64,000 nt of DNA from DATJLQ01 sp035509415 (GTDB lineage Bacteria > Pseudomonadota > Alphaproteobacteria > JACZXZ01), in assembly GCA_035509415.1 (NCBI GenBank), contig DATJLQ010000107.1, forward strand, positions 1-64,000, in the 5' to 3' direction. The stretch's first letter is position 1. Every line of letters starts with the position of its first letter. Of the stretch, positions 27,129-36,604 are shown piece after piece. The position numbers and the translations under genes are program-made. Under the pieces are notes generated by a model that saw only the letters and a program-made list of their open reading frames with translations, was not told the origin of the DNA and did no database searches.

Positions 27129-29240
27129 TCACAGGCCCGGCCCGCCGCCTTCCCACACCTTGCGCCCGCCCTTGTTGTCGAGATAGTTGACCAGGGCCAC
27201 GACGACGCCGCGGTCGAAGCGCGTGCCGACCCCCTTCATGAGCGCCCCGATCGCCTGATCGACCGAGAGGCCGGAGCGGTGGGCGCGCGCACTCACCATG
27301 GCGACGAAGTCGTTGGCGACCGAGACCACGCGCGCGGTGGGAAGGATCGCGTCGCCCTTGAGGCCGAGGGGGCGGCCGGTGCCGTCCCAGTTCTCGCGGC
27401 ACTGACGCAAGGTCGCGACCACCGGCCCGTCGAACTCGATGCCCTCGAGGACGTCGGCGCCCGATTCGAGGCTGTCGCGGATCTTGGCGATCTCGTCCTC
27501 GCTCAGATTGCCGCTCTTGGTGAGGATCTCGGGCGGCACCAGGATCTTGCCCAGGTTCATGAGGTTGCCCGCGGTCTCCGCGGTCTCGACCAGCACCGGA
27601 TCGAGGCCCATCTCCTGCGCGATCGAGCGCGCGACCGCCGCGACCCGGCTCGAATGGTGCGCCGAATAGGGGTCGCGCTGGTCGACCAGGGTCACGAGGC
27701 TCTTGACCAGCTTGTGCAGCGTGCGCTCGCGCCGCTCGCGCTCGGTGATCGCGGCGGTCACGTCCTCTTCCACCACGAGCACGCCGCGCGGCATGTCGGG
27801 GGTGGGCTGGAGCGGCGTGTGCTGGGACTGGAGCACGCGCAACGCGCGTCCCTCGCCGACCCGGTGCATGGCGGAAACGCGCTTGTTGTCCTCGAGCGCC
27901 GTGCGGTTGAGGCGCGTGTAGCGCTTGGCGGCTTCCGGGCCGAGCACGGCGGCGAGCGTCTTCCCGATGAGGTCGGCGGCGGCTACGCCCGCATCGTCGG
28001 CCGCCTTCTTGTTCGCGAAGCGGTAGCGCTCCTCCTCGTCGGCGATGAAGATCGCGTTGGGCTGGCTGTCGGTGACCAGGCGCAGGAAACGGCCCTGGTG
28101 CTCGAAGCGGTCGGCGAGCACGCGGTAGCGCGTCGCGGCGGCGCTCGCGCGGCGCGAGGCGCCATGGCGCCACACCGCGACGATCGCGACCGTCACCAGC
28201 GTGATCGCGAGCAGGAAGAACTCGATCAGGCGGCGCTGGCGCAGGTCGGTGTCGGCGAGCGCCTCGGCGCGGTCGACCTTGTAGACGAGCACCCAGGGCG
28301 CGCCATCGACCGCGCGGCTGGTATAGAGCACCTCGTGGTCGCGATAGTCGCGCTTGACGCCGAAGCCGCCGGGTGCGGCGAGCGCCGCCGAAGCCGCGAG
28401 GTCCGCGGTGCTGATGGCGAGCTGGAGCGTGAGCGGGGCGACGCCGCTCGCGAGCGGCGAGAGATAGTCGACCACGGCTCCCGAGCGGCGCACGAGCTCG
28501 GCCTCGGCGGTCTTCTCGATGGTGCCCGGCTGCTTCAGGAGCGGATAGAGCTCGCTCCCCACCTCCTTGACGCCGAGCACCCAGCCGACCTGCTGGCTCG
28601 CGACCGGGTCGCCCTGGACCGCGTAGATGGGCATGAGGAACGCCATCGAGGGCTTGCCCGCCGCGTCGAGCGTCATGTCGCGCAGCGCGCGCGAGCCCTT
28701 CTTCGCGTCGACCACGAAGCGCTTGATCGCGTCGTCCATCGAGGGCGTGCCGCGCGTCTCGACCACGGTCCGGCCGTCGATGTCGAGCACCGCGAGCCCC
28801 GCGACGCCGACGCGCTTCACGTTGGCGCGCACGTCGGGCCCGAGGATCGGCGCCGTGAAGCCGGCGCGGTCCGCGGTCACGGCGAGGAGATTGCCGATGT
28901 ACTCCGCCTGCGCGGCGCCGTCGGTCACCGCGCCGAGATTGCCGCCCGCGAGCTTGAGCTGGGTCAGCAGCAGGCGCACGGAATCGTTGTTGGCGACGCC
29001 GCCGACCTCGCTCCACTGGCTGTTGAGCCAGCCCTCGACCGCGGCCACGCGGCTGTCGGCGACGATGCCGAGCCGCACCTGCCAGTCGCGCAGGTCGCGC
29101 GCCCGCTCGCTCGCGACGAAGCGGAACACGAGGGCGACGCCCACCGCGGCCGCGATCACCAGCGCGAGGCTGGTGAGGATGACGGCGATCCGGATGCGTC
29201 CCTCGTTGGGCAGCGGCGTCGAGCCTGGCGCGTCGGACAT
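27129..29240 (-). CDS. Membrane sensor with PAS and degenerate HD-GYP domain
   Basis: The 703-residue protein has a first membrane helix (residues 16-41) and a large periplasmic segment (about 42-335) with the look of a double Cache sensor. A second helix lies near 338-361, a PAS domain near 385-500, and an HD-type domain near 515-690. In the HD part the canonical LHDIGK becomes LMNLGK (about residue 556), and HHE-x-x-DG-x-GYP becomes CRENWDGTGRP (about residue 612). Both metal residues of the HD doublet and both histidines of HHE are replaced. One conserved His (AHHSSRVAAVA) remains. It therefore probably does not hydrolyse cyclic di-GMP but may bind it or act as a scaffold. Confidence 0.82.
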   Translation of the reverse strand: MSDAPGSTPLPNEGRIRIAVILTSLALVIAAAVGVALVFRFVASERARDLRDWQVRLGIVADSRVAAVEGWLNSQWSEVGGVANNDSVRLLLTQLKLAGGNLGAVTDGAAQAEYIGNLLAVTADRAGFTAPILGPDVRANVKRVGVAGLAVLDIDGRTVVETRGTPSMDDAIKRFVVDAKKGSRALRDMTLDAAGKPSMAFLMPIYAVQGDPVASQQVGWVLGVKEVGSELYPLLKQPGTIEKTAEAELVRRSGAVVDYLSPLASGVAPLTLQLAISTADLAASAALAAPGGFGVKRDYRDHEVLYTSRAVDGAPWVLVYKVDRAEALADTDLRQRRLIEFFLLAITLVTVAIVAVWRHGASRRASAAATRYRVLADRFEHQGRFLRLVTDSQPNAIFIADEEERYRFANKKAADDAGVAAADLIGKTLAAVLGPEAAKRYTRLNRTALEDNKRVSAMHRVGEGRALRVLQSQHTPLQPTPDMPRGVLVVEEDVTAAITERERRERTLHKLVKSLVTLVDQRDPYSAHHSSRVAAVARSIAQEMGLDPVLVETAETAGNLMNLGKILVPPEILTKSGNLSEDEIAKIRDSLESGADVLEGIEFDGPVVATLRQCRENWDGTGRPLGLKGDAILPTARVVSVANDFVAMVSARAHRSGLSVDQAIGALMKGVGTRFDRGVVVALVNYLDNKGGRKVWEGGGPGL

Positions 29241-29375
29241 TGGCGTTCGGATCGTTTTCCTGACAAGATGCGAGGGCGGATCGGCGAGGAAATCCGCGGG
29301 ATTTTAGCGATTATGGCGGGTCAGTCCCCGAGCCCCGTCGGGGCGCTATCCTGGGCTGAGGAAGGGCAGCGGTCA

Positions 29376-30047
29376 ATGTCGAAGGCACGGAACAGCATGG
29401 GTTGGCGCGCGCGTAGCACCTTGTTCGCACTTGCACTCGCGGTGTGTCTCGCCGGGCTCGGCGTCGGGCGCGCGGCGGCGGCCGGCGGCACCGGCCTGTT
29501 CGGCGCGACCGAGACGCGCGGCGACAATCTCCTCATGTTCGGGAAATGGGACGGCGTGCTCGCGCGCATGCGCGAGACGCCCGAGCCGTTCGACGACAGC
29601 TGCGAAGGGCCGGGCGCGCGCTGCCACCTCAAGGAATGGAACGCGTTCCTTCTCAGCATCAAGGACAAGGACAAGATGGCCCAGCTCGAGGCCGTCAACG
29701 ACTACATGAACAAGTTCCCCTACATCGAGGACGTGGTGAACTGGGGCAAGGAGGATTACTGGGAGACGCCGCTCGAGTTCCTCCAATTCAGCGGCGACTG
29801 CAAGGACTACGCGATCGCGAAATACATGTCGCTGCGCTTCCTCGGCTGGCCGATCGACGAGCTGCGTCTCGTGGTGGTGCAGGATCTCAACCTCCATCTC
29901 GGCCACGCCATCCTGGTCGCCTACATCGACGGCAAGACCATCGCCCTCGACAACCAGATCAAGCATTTGATCAACACCCAGAACATCCACCACTACCGTC
30001 CGGTCTACGCGGTCAACGAAAGCCACTGGTGGCTGTTCAGAAGTTAA
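29376..30047 (+). CDS. Transglutaminase-like cysteine proteinase (BTLCP family)
   Basis: The ATG at 29376 gives 223 residues with a signal peptide (LFALALAVCLAGLGVGRAAAA). The mature protein has the family triad: Cys in FSGDCKDYAIAKYM, His in LHLGHAILVAY, and Asp in IALDNQ. BTLCP proteins include LapG-type periplasmic proteases that cut large adhesins, and related members occur in exopolysaccharide loci. No LapA/LapD pair is seen in the window, so the substrate is unknown. It diverges from the HD-GYP-like sensor across 135 bp. A periplasmic location follows from the signal peptide. Confidence 0.88.
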   Translation: MSKARNSMGWRARSTLFALALAVCLAGLGVGRAAAAGGTGLFGATETRGDNLLMFGKWDGVLARMRETPEPFDDSCEGPGARCHLKEWNAFLLSIKDKDKMAQLEAVNDYMNKFPYIEDVVNWGKEDYWETPLEFLQFSGDCKDYAIAKYMSLRFLGWPIDELRLVVVQDLNLHLGHAILVAYIDGKTIALDNQIKHLINTQNIHHYRPVYAVNESHWWLFRS

Positions 30048-30061
30048 GTCCCGGATATCCT

Positions 30062-30090
30062 TTGATTTTCGGCGCCCGATCGCCTATCCT
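30062..30090 (+). promoter_or_regulatory. Candidate sigma-70 promoter for the priming transferase operon
   Basis: TTGATT (30062-30067), a 17-bp spacer and TATCCT (30085-30090) lie 119 bp upstream of the priming transferase start and just after the proteinase stop. The spacing is ideal and the hexamers are reasonable. Confidence 0.45.
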
Positions 30091-30208
30091 TAATGTCGTA
30101 TCGAGCGAAGGAGCGGCGCCAGGTGAAAGCTGAGTCTCGGCGGCTTGGGCTTTGGCTTGAGCGCGGGCCCGGCGCGCGGCGGCGGGCTGCGCGCGGGATC
30201 GTCGCGCC

Positions 30209-31636
30209 ATGATCACGCCGCGCGGCATGAGCGCTGCGGTCGACGGGCCGCGGCTTCTCGTCGGCCTGCTGCGCGCGGGCGACATGGCGCTGGTCGTCGT
30301 CAGCGGGTTCGCGAGCTACCGGCTGCGGCACGAGCACTTGGCGTTGCCCGACTATTACGTGGTCGGCATCGTGATCGGCGCGCTGGTCGCGGCGAACGCG
30401 ATGCAGTTCGCGGGCGTCTATTCGATCCGCAGCCTGTTGCGCCTCAACACCCAGATCGGCCAGCTCGCGGCGGGCTGGGGTGCCATCCTGGTGTGTCTCA
30501 CGCTGATCTCCTACTTCACCAAGACCTCGCAGGAATTCTCGCGCCTCTGGCTCGCGGTCTGGGTCGCGTTCTCGTTCGTGCTCATGCTGATCGTGCGCAT
30601 CGTGGTGCATTGGCAGCTGGTGCGCTGGCAGCGCATGGGACGGCTCAAAATCTCGATCGCGATCGTCGGCGCCACCGAGCTCGCGTTGCGCCTGATCCGG
30701 CAGGTGCGCGGCCAGGAGGCCGAGCAGTACCGCCTGGTCGGCGTCTACGACGACCGCGCGACGCGCGTGCCGCCGGCGTTCGCCGAGCTCGGCGTCCGTC
30801 GCGCGGGTGCCGTCTCCGACCTGGTGGCGCGCTTCCGCGAGGAGCCGATCGACGAGATCGTGCTCGCGTTGCCCTGGAGCGAGAGCCAGCGCATCAAGAC
30901 GATCCTCCAGGAGCTGCGCACGCTCCCGACCAGCGTGCGCCTGTGCCCGGAGACGGTGGGCTTCGAGCTTCCGGTGCACGGCTTCAGCACCGTCGCCGGC
31001 GTCCCCATGCTCGGCATTTTCGAGCGCCCGCTCGCCGGCTGGAGCGTGGTCGCGAAGGCGATCGAGGACCGCGTCGCCGGCGCGTTGGTCCTGCTCCTCA
31101 TGGCGCCGCTCATGTTCTGGATCGCGGTCGCGATCAAGGTCACGAGCCCGGGCCCGGTGCTGTTCGGCCAACGCCGCTACGGCTTCAACAACAACGAGTT
31201 CGTGCTCTACAAATTCCGCACCATGGTGGCGGACGCCGCGCGCGACGAGGGCGTCGTGCCCCAGGCGACGCGCAACGACCCGCGCGTGACGCGCCTCGGC
31301 GCCTTCCTGCGGCGCACCAGCCTCGACGAGCTGCCGCAGCTCTTCAACGTGCTCAAGGGCGACATGTCGATGGTCGGGCCGCGCCCGCACGCGATCGTCC
31401 ACAACCAGCAGTTCGCCACCCTGATCGACGATTACCTGAGCCGCCACCGGGTCAAGCCGGGCATGACGGGCTGGGCCCAGGTCAACGGCCTGCGCGGCGA
31501 GATCGACTCGCCGCAGAAAATTCAGCTCAGGGTGCAATACGACCTATACTATATCGACCATTGGTCGCTCTTGTTCGATCTCAAGATTCTCCTTTTGACC
31601 CTGTTCGTGGGATTCGTGAACGAGAACGCGTATTGA
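30209..31636 (+). CDS. Undecaprenyl-phosphate sugar-1-phosphate transferase (WcaJ/PssY type)
   Basis: The 475-residue polyprenyl-phosphate transferase has four N-terminal helices (about 20-130) and a CoA-binding-like cytoplasmic domain. The catalytic C-terminal domain begins with helix [20 protein letters not shown]. It then has [23 protein letters not shown] and [20 protein letters not shown] (the Asp-Glu pair), then [10 protein letters not shown] and [16 protein letters not shown]. It adds the first sugar phosphate to undecaprenyl phosphate, starting each repeat unit. The ATG at 30209 gives full length; 30227 is an alternative. It heads a rightward unit with the next two genes. Confidence 0.93.
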   Translation: MITPRGMSAAVDGPRLLVGLLRAGDMALVVVSGFASYRLRHEHLALPDYYVVGIVIGALVAANAMQFAGVYSIRSLLRLNTQIGQLAAGWGAILVCLTLISYFTKTSQEFSRLWLAVWVAFSFVLMLIVRIVVHWQLVRWQRMGRLKISIAIVGATELALRLIRQVRGQEAEQYRLVGVYDDRATRVPPAFAELGVRRAGAVSDLVARFREEPIDEIVLALPWSESQRIKTILQELRTLPTSVRLCPETVGFELPVHGFSTVAGVPMLGIFERPLAGWSVVAKAIEDRVAGALVLLLMAPLMFWIAVAIKVTSPGPVLFGQRRYGFNNNEFVLYKFRTMVADAARDEGVVPQATRNDPRVTRLGAFLRRTSLDELPQLFNVLKGDMSMVGPRPHAIVHNQQFATLIDDYLSRHRVKPGMTGWAQVNGLRGEIDSPQKIQLRVQYDLYYIDHWSLLFDLKILLLTLFVGFVNENAY

Positions 31637-31681
31637 GAGCGAGGCGATGCCGCCAGTACCTCTTTGCCCGGGAGAGGAACC

Positions 31682-32101
31682 ATGGTTAGAATCGAGCGCC
31701 AAGACCCGTTCGTCGAGAACTTCTTCAAGCAGATCGCGCCGCAGATCGCCGAAAGCTTCACGATCGATCAGCTGGCCGCGATCAAGATGGTCTATGGCGG
31801 GCGCGCCTGGGGGCGGCACGCGGTCGACATCCGCTTCTCGTTCCCGTTCTTCTGGGAGCGGTTCTACGTGGTGTTCGTCGCCGGGCGGGACAAGCGCGCG
31901 GCCGCGCGCCGCGCGGTCGACCGCAAGGCGCACCCGCTCGCGACCTTCGGCAACGCGGTGGTCACCGTCCTGTTCGCCGCCGTGCTCTTGGCGCTGGCGT
32001 TCGTGGTGATCGATACGGTGGCCGTCGCGTTCAGCGGCGGCGGCGGCTCGGGAGGCTTTCTGCGCGACCTCGTGAGCCAGTTCCGGCAGATGCTCCGATG
32101 A
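31682..32101 (+). CDS. Conserved small membrane protein of exopolysaccharide loci
   Basis: The ATG at 31682, after a strong site (GGGAGAGGAA), gives 139 residues. A soluble N-terminal part contains FVENFFKQIAPQIAESF and FTIDQLAAIKMVYGGRAWGRH, then VDIRFSFPFFWERFYVVFVAG. A membrane helix follows near residues 90-113 (VVTVLFAAVLLALAFVVIDT) and a glycine-rich loop precedes the end. I recall similar proteins beside priming transferases but know no function. It lies between the priming transferase and a polymerase, which suggests a role at the membrane assembly complex. Confidence 0.7.
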   Translation: MVRIERQDPFVENFFKQIAPQIAESFTIDQLAAIKMVYGGRAWGRHAVDIRFSFPFFWERFYVVFVAGRDKRAAARRAVDRKAHPLATFGNAVVTVLFAAVLLALAFVVIDTVAVAFSGGGGSGGFLRDLVSQFRQMLR

Positions 32102-32111
32102 CGCGCGCGCG

Positions 32112-33536
32112 ATGGGGTTCCCACTCATGAGCCGAGTCCTTTTCTGGATGCTCGTCGTCACGGTCGCGTTCGCCCCGCTTCCGCTCGCGAGCGACCGTCC
32201 CGCGCCCGAGGGGCTGCTCGCCATCCTGATCGGCGGCCAGCTCGCGCTGTTCGCGCTCGCGGCTCCGTTCAGCCGCAGCCTGATCCAGGTGCCGTTCCGC
32301 AAGTATTGGTGGGCGATGCTCGGCTTCGCGCTCCTGGTGTGCTGGTTCGTGGTGCAGCAAAGCGGGCTCACGCCGGCCGCGTGGCACGATCCGATCTGGC
32401 GCGACGGCGCCAAGATGCTGGGCGTGCACCTCCGGGGAGCGATGACGCTCGATCCCGAGGGTGCGCGCGAGACCATCATGCGCATGGTGACCTACGCGGG
32501 AACGTTCTTCCTCGCATTCCAGCTGTGCCGCACGCGCGAGCACGCCAGTGCAGCACTCTGGTCGGTGGTGCTCGTCGGCGTCGCCTATTCGGTGTACGGG
32601 CTCTACGTGTATTTCCACGGCAACGACGCCATCCTGTGGTTCTCCAAATACGCCTATCGCGGGTCGCTGACCTCGACCTTCGTCAACCGCAACAATTTCG
32701 GCACCTATGTCGGGATCGCGCTGATCGCGAGCGTCGGGCTGCTGCTCGCCCAGCTCGAGACCAGCCTGCGTCACGGCCTGTTCAGCCGCGCGGGTTTCGT
32801 GCATTTCATGGACAACGTCGACTTCCGGGTGTTCGCGCTCTTGGGCTTCGCGGTCCTGCTCGGCAGCACGCTCTTGCTCACGGCCTCGCGCGGCGCCACC
32901 TTGAGCACGACCGCCGGCCTCGTCGCCCTCGTAGTCGCCGACCGGCTCGCGCGGCGCCAGACCAGCGGCGTGCGCCAGGTGCGCATCTCGCTCATCACGC
33001 TCGCGGCGTTCGTGGCGTTGATCTTCGCCTTCAACGGCAGCAACCTGCTCGGCCGCATCAACCAGACCGTCACCTCCGGCGCGCGCGAGGTCGTCTACGA
33101 GGACACGCTGCACGCGATCGCCCAGCATCCCTGGGTCGGCACCGGTCTCGGCAGCTTCGCCGAGACGTTCTCGCGCTATCGCGACGCGCGTCTGGACTCG
33201 GCCGATTTCTTCTTCGATCTGGCGCACAACACCTATCTCGAGCTCGCGCTCGAGATCGGCCTGCCGGCGTTGGCGCTCCTGCTCTCGATCCTCGGCGGCA
33301 TCGTCTTCGCGGTCGGGCGCGGCGTGTTCGCGCGCCGGCGCGACGTCACCTTCGTCGCCGTCGGCCTCGGGACCACGGCGCTGTGCGCGCTCCACTCGAC
33401 GGTCGATTTCAGCCTGCAGATGCCCGCCGTGGTGCTCGACTACGCGCTGGTCCTAGGGCTTGCCTTCGCCCAGTCCTACCCGACCCAGGAGCGCGAGGCC
33501 GAGCTCGGCCGGCGGCACGGCGCGCGCGCTCAGTGA
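32112..33536 (+). CDS. O-antigen ligase/polymerase family protein
   Basis: The 474-residue protein has about eleven membrane helices. It has the Wzy_C region LLLTASRGATLSTTAGLVAL before the large periplasmic loop, then HPWVGTGLGSFAETFSRYR and LAHNTYLELALEIGLPALAL. That GxGxGSF and HNxYLxxxxExG pair is the hallmark of WaaL/Wzy-like enzymes. It probably polymerises or transfers the undecaprenyl-linked repeat units. The first ATG is at 32112 and a second in frame at 32127. Its end overlaps the convergent gene by 7 bp. It is the second such gene in the window. Confidence 0.87.
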   Translation: MGFPLMSRVLFWMLVVTVAFAPLPLASDRPAPEGLLAILIGGQLALFALAAPFSRSLIQVPFRKYWWAMLGFALLVCWFVVQQSGLTPAAWHDPIWRDGAKMLGVHLRGAMTLDPEGARETIMRMVTYAGTFFLAFQLCRTREHASAALWSVVLVGVAYSVYGLYVYFHGNDAILWFSKYAYRGSLTSTFVNRNNFGTYVGIALIASVGLLLAQLETSLRHGLFSRAGFVHFMDNVDFRVFALLGFAVLLGSTLLLTASRGATLSTTAGLVALVVADRLARRQTSGVRQVRISLITLAAFVALIFAFNGSNLLGRINQTVTSGAREVVYEDTLHAIAQHPWVGTGLGSFAETFSRYRDARLDSADFFFDLAHNTYLELALEIGLPALALLLSILGGIVFAVGRGVFARRRDVTFVAVGLGTTALCALHSTVDFSLQMPAVVLDYALVLGLAFAQSYPTQEREAELGRRHGARAQ

Positions 33537-34231
33537 TAGGTTGCCATATACTCGCGGTCGAAGGTCCACTGCAGGTCGCGGTCGGAGGCGAGGATGTCGC
33601 GCACCGGCTCGAGCACGTAATGCTCGTGCACCAGCCGCACGAAATGCCAGAGGTCGTTCACCGTGGCGATGCGCACCTGCTCGGCCATGTCGGCGCGCAG
33701 GTCCGGCGGCATGACGCGCCATATGTAGAAGGCCGAGTCGAGCCGCGGGATCACCAGCGGCGGGTCGCGCGGCGCGGTGCGCAACGACATGCGCAGGAGT
33801 GCCGCGGTCTCCTCGGGCGTCGCCCCGAGCCTGAGGCGCACGGCGGCGAGCATGGTCCAGGCGCGGCCGTTCGACGGGCTCTCGATCAGCGCCGCGCGGT
33901 AGGCCGCCTGCGCCTCGGCGAGCCGCTTGTCGCGCACCGCCGGCTTGTCGTTGTTCGCGTTCGCCTCCGCCACCAGGATGTCGCCGTAGGCGGCCCAAAC
34001 GTTGGTGTCGTCGAGGATCGGCGCCGCGCGGCCCCAGACCTCGATCGCCTCCTGCCTCAGCTCGGGCGTCGCCGGTTTCGCGGTGGGCACGCCGCCCGCG
34101 ATGCGCGAGCGCGCATCCTCCTGGAAGAAGAGCGGCAGGCCGCCGACCAATTGCGGAATTCCGAGCCGGACCAGGGACACGCCGGCGACCAGCGCCAAGA
34201 GGATCGGTACGATGTTCTTGAGCGGTGACAC
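33530..34231 (-). CDS. TPR-like envelope protein, unknown
   Basis: The 233-residue protein has an N-terminal membrane anchor or signal (VPILLALVAGVSLVRLGIPQL) followed by helical repeats, such as LAEAQAAYRAALIESPSNGRAWTMLA, one clear TPR unit. The C-terminal part has LWHFVRLVHEHYV and a YMATY end. It is on the same strand as and 39 bp after the Wzz/BY-kinase gene, so it is the last gene of the export operon. Proteins of this kind occur with exopolysaccharide export genes, but I do not know their function. Confidence 0.7.
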   Translation of the reverse strand: MSPLKNIVPILLALVAGVSLVRLGIPQLVGGLPLFFQEDARSRIAGGVPTAKPATPELRQEAIEVWGRAAPILDDTNVWAAYGDILVAEANANNDKPAVRDKRLAEAQAAYRAALIESPSNGRAWTMLAAVRLRLGATPEETAALLRMSLRTAPRDPPLVIPRLDSAFYIWRVMPPDLRADMAEQVRIATVNDLWHFVRLVHEHYVLEPVRDILASDRDLQWTFDREYMATYH

Positions 34232-34270
34232 GCGCGCACTCCCGACTCGATGGGCCGCCCAGCCGCGCGG

Positions 34271-36604
34271 CTACTCGACGTAATAGTTCTTGTAGCCGCT
34301 CGCGTAGTAGTAGCCCGAATCCGAATAATAGTACTGGGCGTGCTTCTTGAGATCGACCTGGGTCAGGCAGACGCCGGCGATGTCGGCGCCCGCCTCGACC
34401 AGCATCTTGAGCCCGTTGAGCGCCGTCTCGCGCTTGGTCTTCTCCCACCGCACGAGATACATGGTCTTGTCGACGATGCGCACGAGCACGAGCGCGTCGG
34501 ATACCGGCAGGACCGGCGGCGCGTCGATCACGACGATGTCGTAGAGCGACGAAAGGCGCGCCAAAAGCTTCTTCATCTCCTGGGAGCCCAAGAGGTCGAT
34601 CGGGTTGGGCGCGCGCGAGCCCGCCGTGATGAAGTGGACGCCCGAGCGCGGATCGATCTCCACCACGTCCTCGAGCGAGGCCTGGCCCGCGAGGAAATCC
34701 GTGAGGCCGAGCTTGTTCGGATATTCGAGGTAGTTGTGCATGTTCGGATGGCGGAAGTCGCAATCGAGCACGATCGCTTTCTGGGCCGAGCGCGCGGCGG
34801 AGCAGGCGAGCGACAACGCCAACGACGTTTTCCCCTCGCCCGGCACGGACGAGGTGAGCATGATCGTGCGCGGCGGATGATCGATGCGGGTCAGCAACAG
34901 GCCCGTGCGCAGCGTTCGGATCGCCTCGCCAAAGGACGAGTTGGGCCGCTCGATCGCGATCTCGTGAGGGCGCTTGCCTTCGGCCTCGCCTTCCTTGAGG
35001 GCGGGGATCATGGCCAAGGTCGGCAAGCCGGTCGCGGACTCGATCTGGCCGAGCGAGCGGAAGCCCTGGTCGAACAGCTCGGTCACCACCGCGAGCGCCA
35101 TGCCCACGATCGCCGAGACGATGAGCGCCGCCATCACCATCAGGTTTTTCCGGGGATAATAGGGTGCCCCCGGGACCATGGCGCGCGAGATGATGCGCGC
35201 GTCGGCCTGCTGCAGGGACGAATCCTGCTGCAGGTCGGTCTCCTTGAAGCGGCTCAGGAGGGTCTCGTAGAGCTGCTTGTTGGCGTTCACCTCGCTTTGC
35301 AGCGAGCGGATGGTGACCTCGGCCTCGTTCTGCTTCTCGAGCTTCTTCTGGAGATCGTCGACCGCGGTCTGCAGGTTCTTGGTGCGGATGCGCGTGATCT
35401 GGAGCTCGTTGTCCATCTCGGCCGCGATCTTCTGCACCTCGGTCGCGATCTTCGCGCGCAGCGCATCGAGCTGCTGCTCGGTGAGCCGCACCTGGGGATG
35501 GGTATCCTTGAATTGGGTCTTGAACTCGGAGAGCTTGCGGAGGAGCGTCGTCTCCTGGTCGCGCAGGCTCTGGATGAGCTTGTTGTTGAGCACCGCCGCC
35601 GCGGTGTCGATGTTGCCGTTCTTGAGCTGCTCCTGAACCTGGGCGTTGCGCGCTTCCGCCTCGGATAGCTTGGTGCGCGCCAGCACCAGCTCTTCGTCAA
35701 GTCGCGCGATCTGCTGCTGCGTCGTGTTGGCGCCGCCCAGGTCGACGATGCCCGACTGCTTGCGGTACGCATCCAACCGCTGCTCGGAGTCGACCATGCG
35801 CTGGCGCATCTCGTTGACGCGCTGGTTGAGCCATTCGGCGGCGCGCGAGGTCGTTTCGCCCTTCTTGGTCAGCTGGTCGAGGATGTAAAGCTCGGCGACC
35901 GTGTTCGCGGCGACGGCCGCCATGCGCGGATCGGTCGAGACGTACTGGATCGCGACCACGTGGCTGGTCTGCGACGTCACCACCGTGAGGCCGCCGAGGA
36001 AGGTGTCGATCACGCCCTGCACCAGCTCGCGGCGCTTGTCCGCCGGCGAAACATCGGCATTGGCATCCGGCGTCCCATTGGCTTCCGCGGCCGCCGTCTC
36101 GGCGCTCTTGCCGAACAGGGCCGCGCGCAGCGGGCGCGCGATATTGACCGAGATCAGGTCGCGCACGGGGTCGAGCAAGGAGGCGAACAGTCCGGGCTTG
36201 GGCGGCAGCAGGGTCGGATTGAAGAGCGGGTTGTCGACCAAGCTGAGCCGGTCGACCGCCTTCGCCGCGAGCTCGCGCGAGCCGATCACCGCCGCCTGGG
36301 TGTCGGCGGTCATCATGTCGGTGATCATGCCTTGGGCCACCGCCTGGAGCGGGATGAAATTCTGCTGGCTCTTCTGGATGATGATGCGGGCCTCGGCGCG
36401 ATAGAGCGGCGTCGCCTGGTTGACGATCAGGGTCGCCATGCTGGTGATGACGAACATCACGCCCAGGATCATCAGCTTGCGGCGCTTCAGAATCCCCAGG
36501 ATCCGGCGCACGTCGAACTGGCTCTCGGCCGAATTGGCGATCAGCGGCGCCGCGGCGTGCGCGCCGTCGTTGTTGGGCAAGGGAAGCCGGGTCACCGTCG
36601 TCAT
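34271..36604 (-). CDS. Polysaccharide co-polymerase fused to a BY-kinase (Wzc/ExoP type)
   Basis: The 777-residue protein begins at the ATG at 36604. A Wzz domain has membrane helix LMILGVMFVITSMATLIV, a periplasmic coiled-coil with AEARNAQVQEQLKN and KTQFKDTHPQVRLTEQQLDA, and a second helix near residues 480-500. The cytoplasmic kinase has Walker A SSVPGEGKTSLALS, Walker A' AIVLDCDFRHPNM and Walker B IVVIDAPPVLPVSD. The tail is a tyrosine cluster (YYYSDSGYYYASGYKNYYVE), the autophosphorylation site. It controls chain length and export with the outer-membrane lipoprotein encoded upstream. The PPP phosphatase at 23863 is one possible opponent; no low-molecular-weight tyrosine phosphatase is visible. 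Confidence 0.95.
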   Translation of the reverse strand: MTTVTRLPLPNNDGAHAAAPLIANSAESQFDVRRILGILKRRKLMILGVMFVITSMATLIVNQATPLYRAEARIIIQKSQQNFIPLQAVAQGMITDMMTADTQAAVIGSRELAAKAVDRLSLVDNPLFNPTLLPPKPGLFASLLDPVRDLISVNIARPLRAALFGKSAETAAAEANGTPDANADVSPADKRRELVQGVIDTFLGGLTVVTSQTSHVVAIQYVSTDPRMAAVAANTVAELYILDQLTKKGETTSRAAEWLNQRVNEMRQRMVDSEQRLDAYRKQSGIVDLGGANTTQQQIARLDEELVLARTKLSEAEARNAQVQEQLKNGNIDTAAAVLNNKLIQSLRDQETTLLRKLSEFKTQFKDTHPQVRLTEQQLDALRAKIATEVQKIAAEMDNELQITRIRTKNLQTAVDDLQKKLEKQNEAEVTIRSLQSEVNANKQLYETLLSRFKETDLQQDSSLQQADARIISRAMVPGAPYYPRKNLMVMAALIVSAIVGMALAVVTELFDQGFRSLGQIESATGLPTLAMIPALKEGEAEGKRPHEIAIERPNSSFGEAIRTLRTGLLLTRIDHPPRTIMLTSSVPGEGKTSLALSLACSAARSAQKAIVLDCDFRHPNMHNYLEYPNKLGLTDFLAGQASLEDVVEIDPRSGVHFITAGSRAPNPIDLLGSQEMKKLLARLSSLYDIVVIDAPPVLPVSDALVLVRIVDKTMYLVRWEKTKRETALNGLKMLVEAGADIAGVCLTQVDLKKHAQYYYSDSGYYYASGYKNYYVE

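Noticed and set aside
27279..30047. 922-codon rightward open frame
   Set aside because: Only its end (from 29376) is real, as the cysteine proteinase. The rest is antisense to the HD-GYP-like gene and full of His/Arg/Asp without domain pattern.
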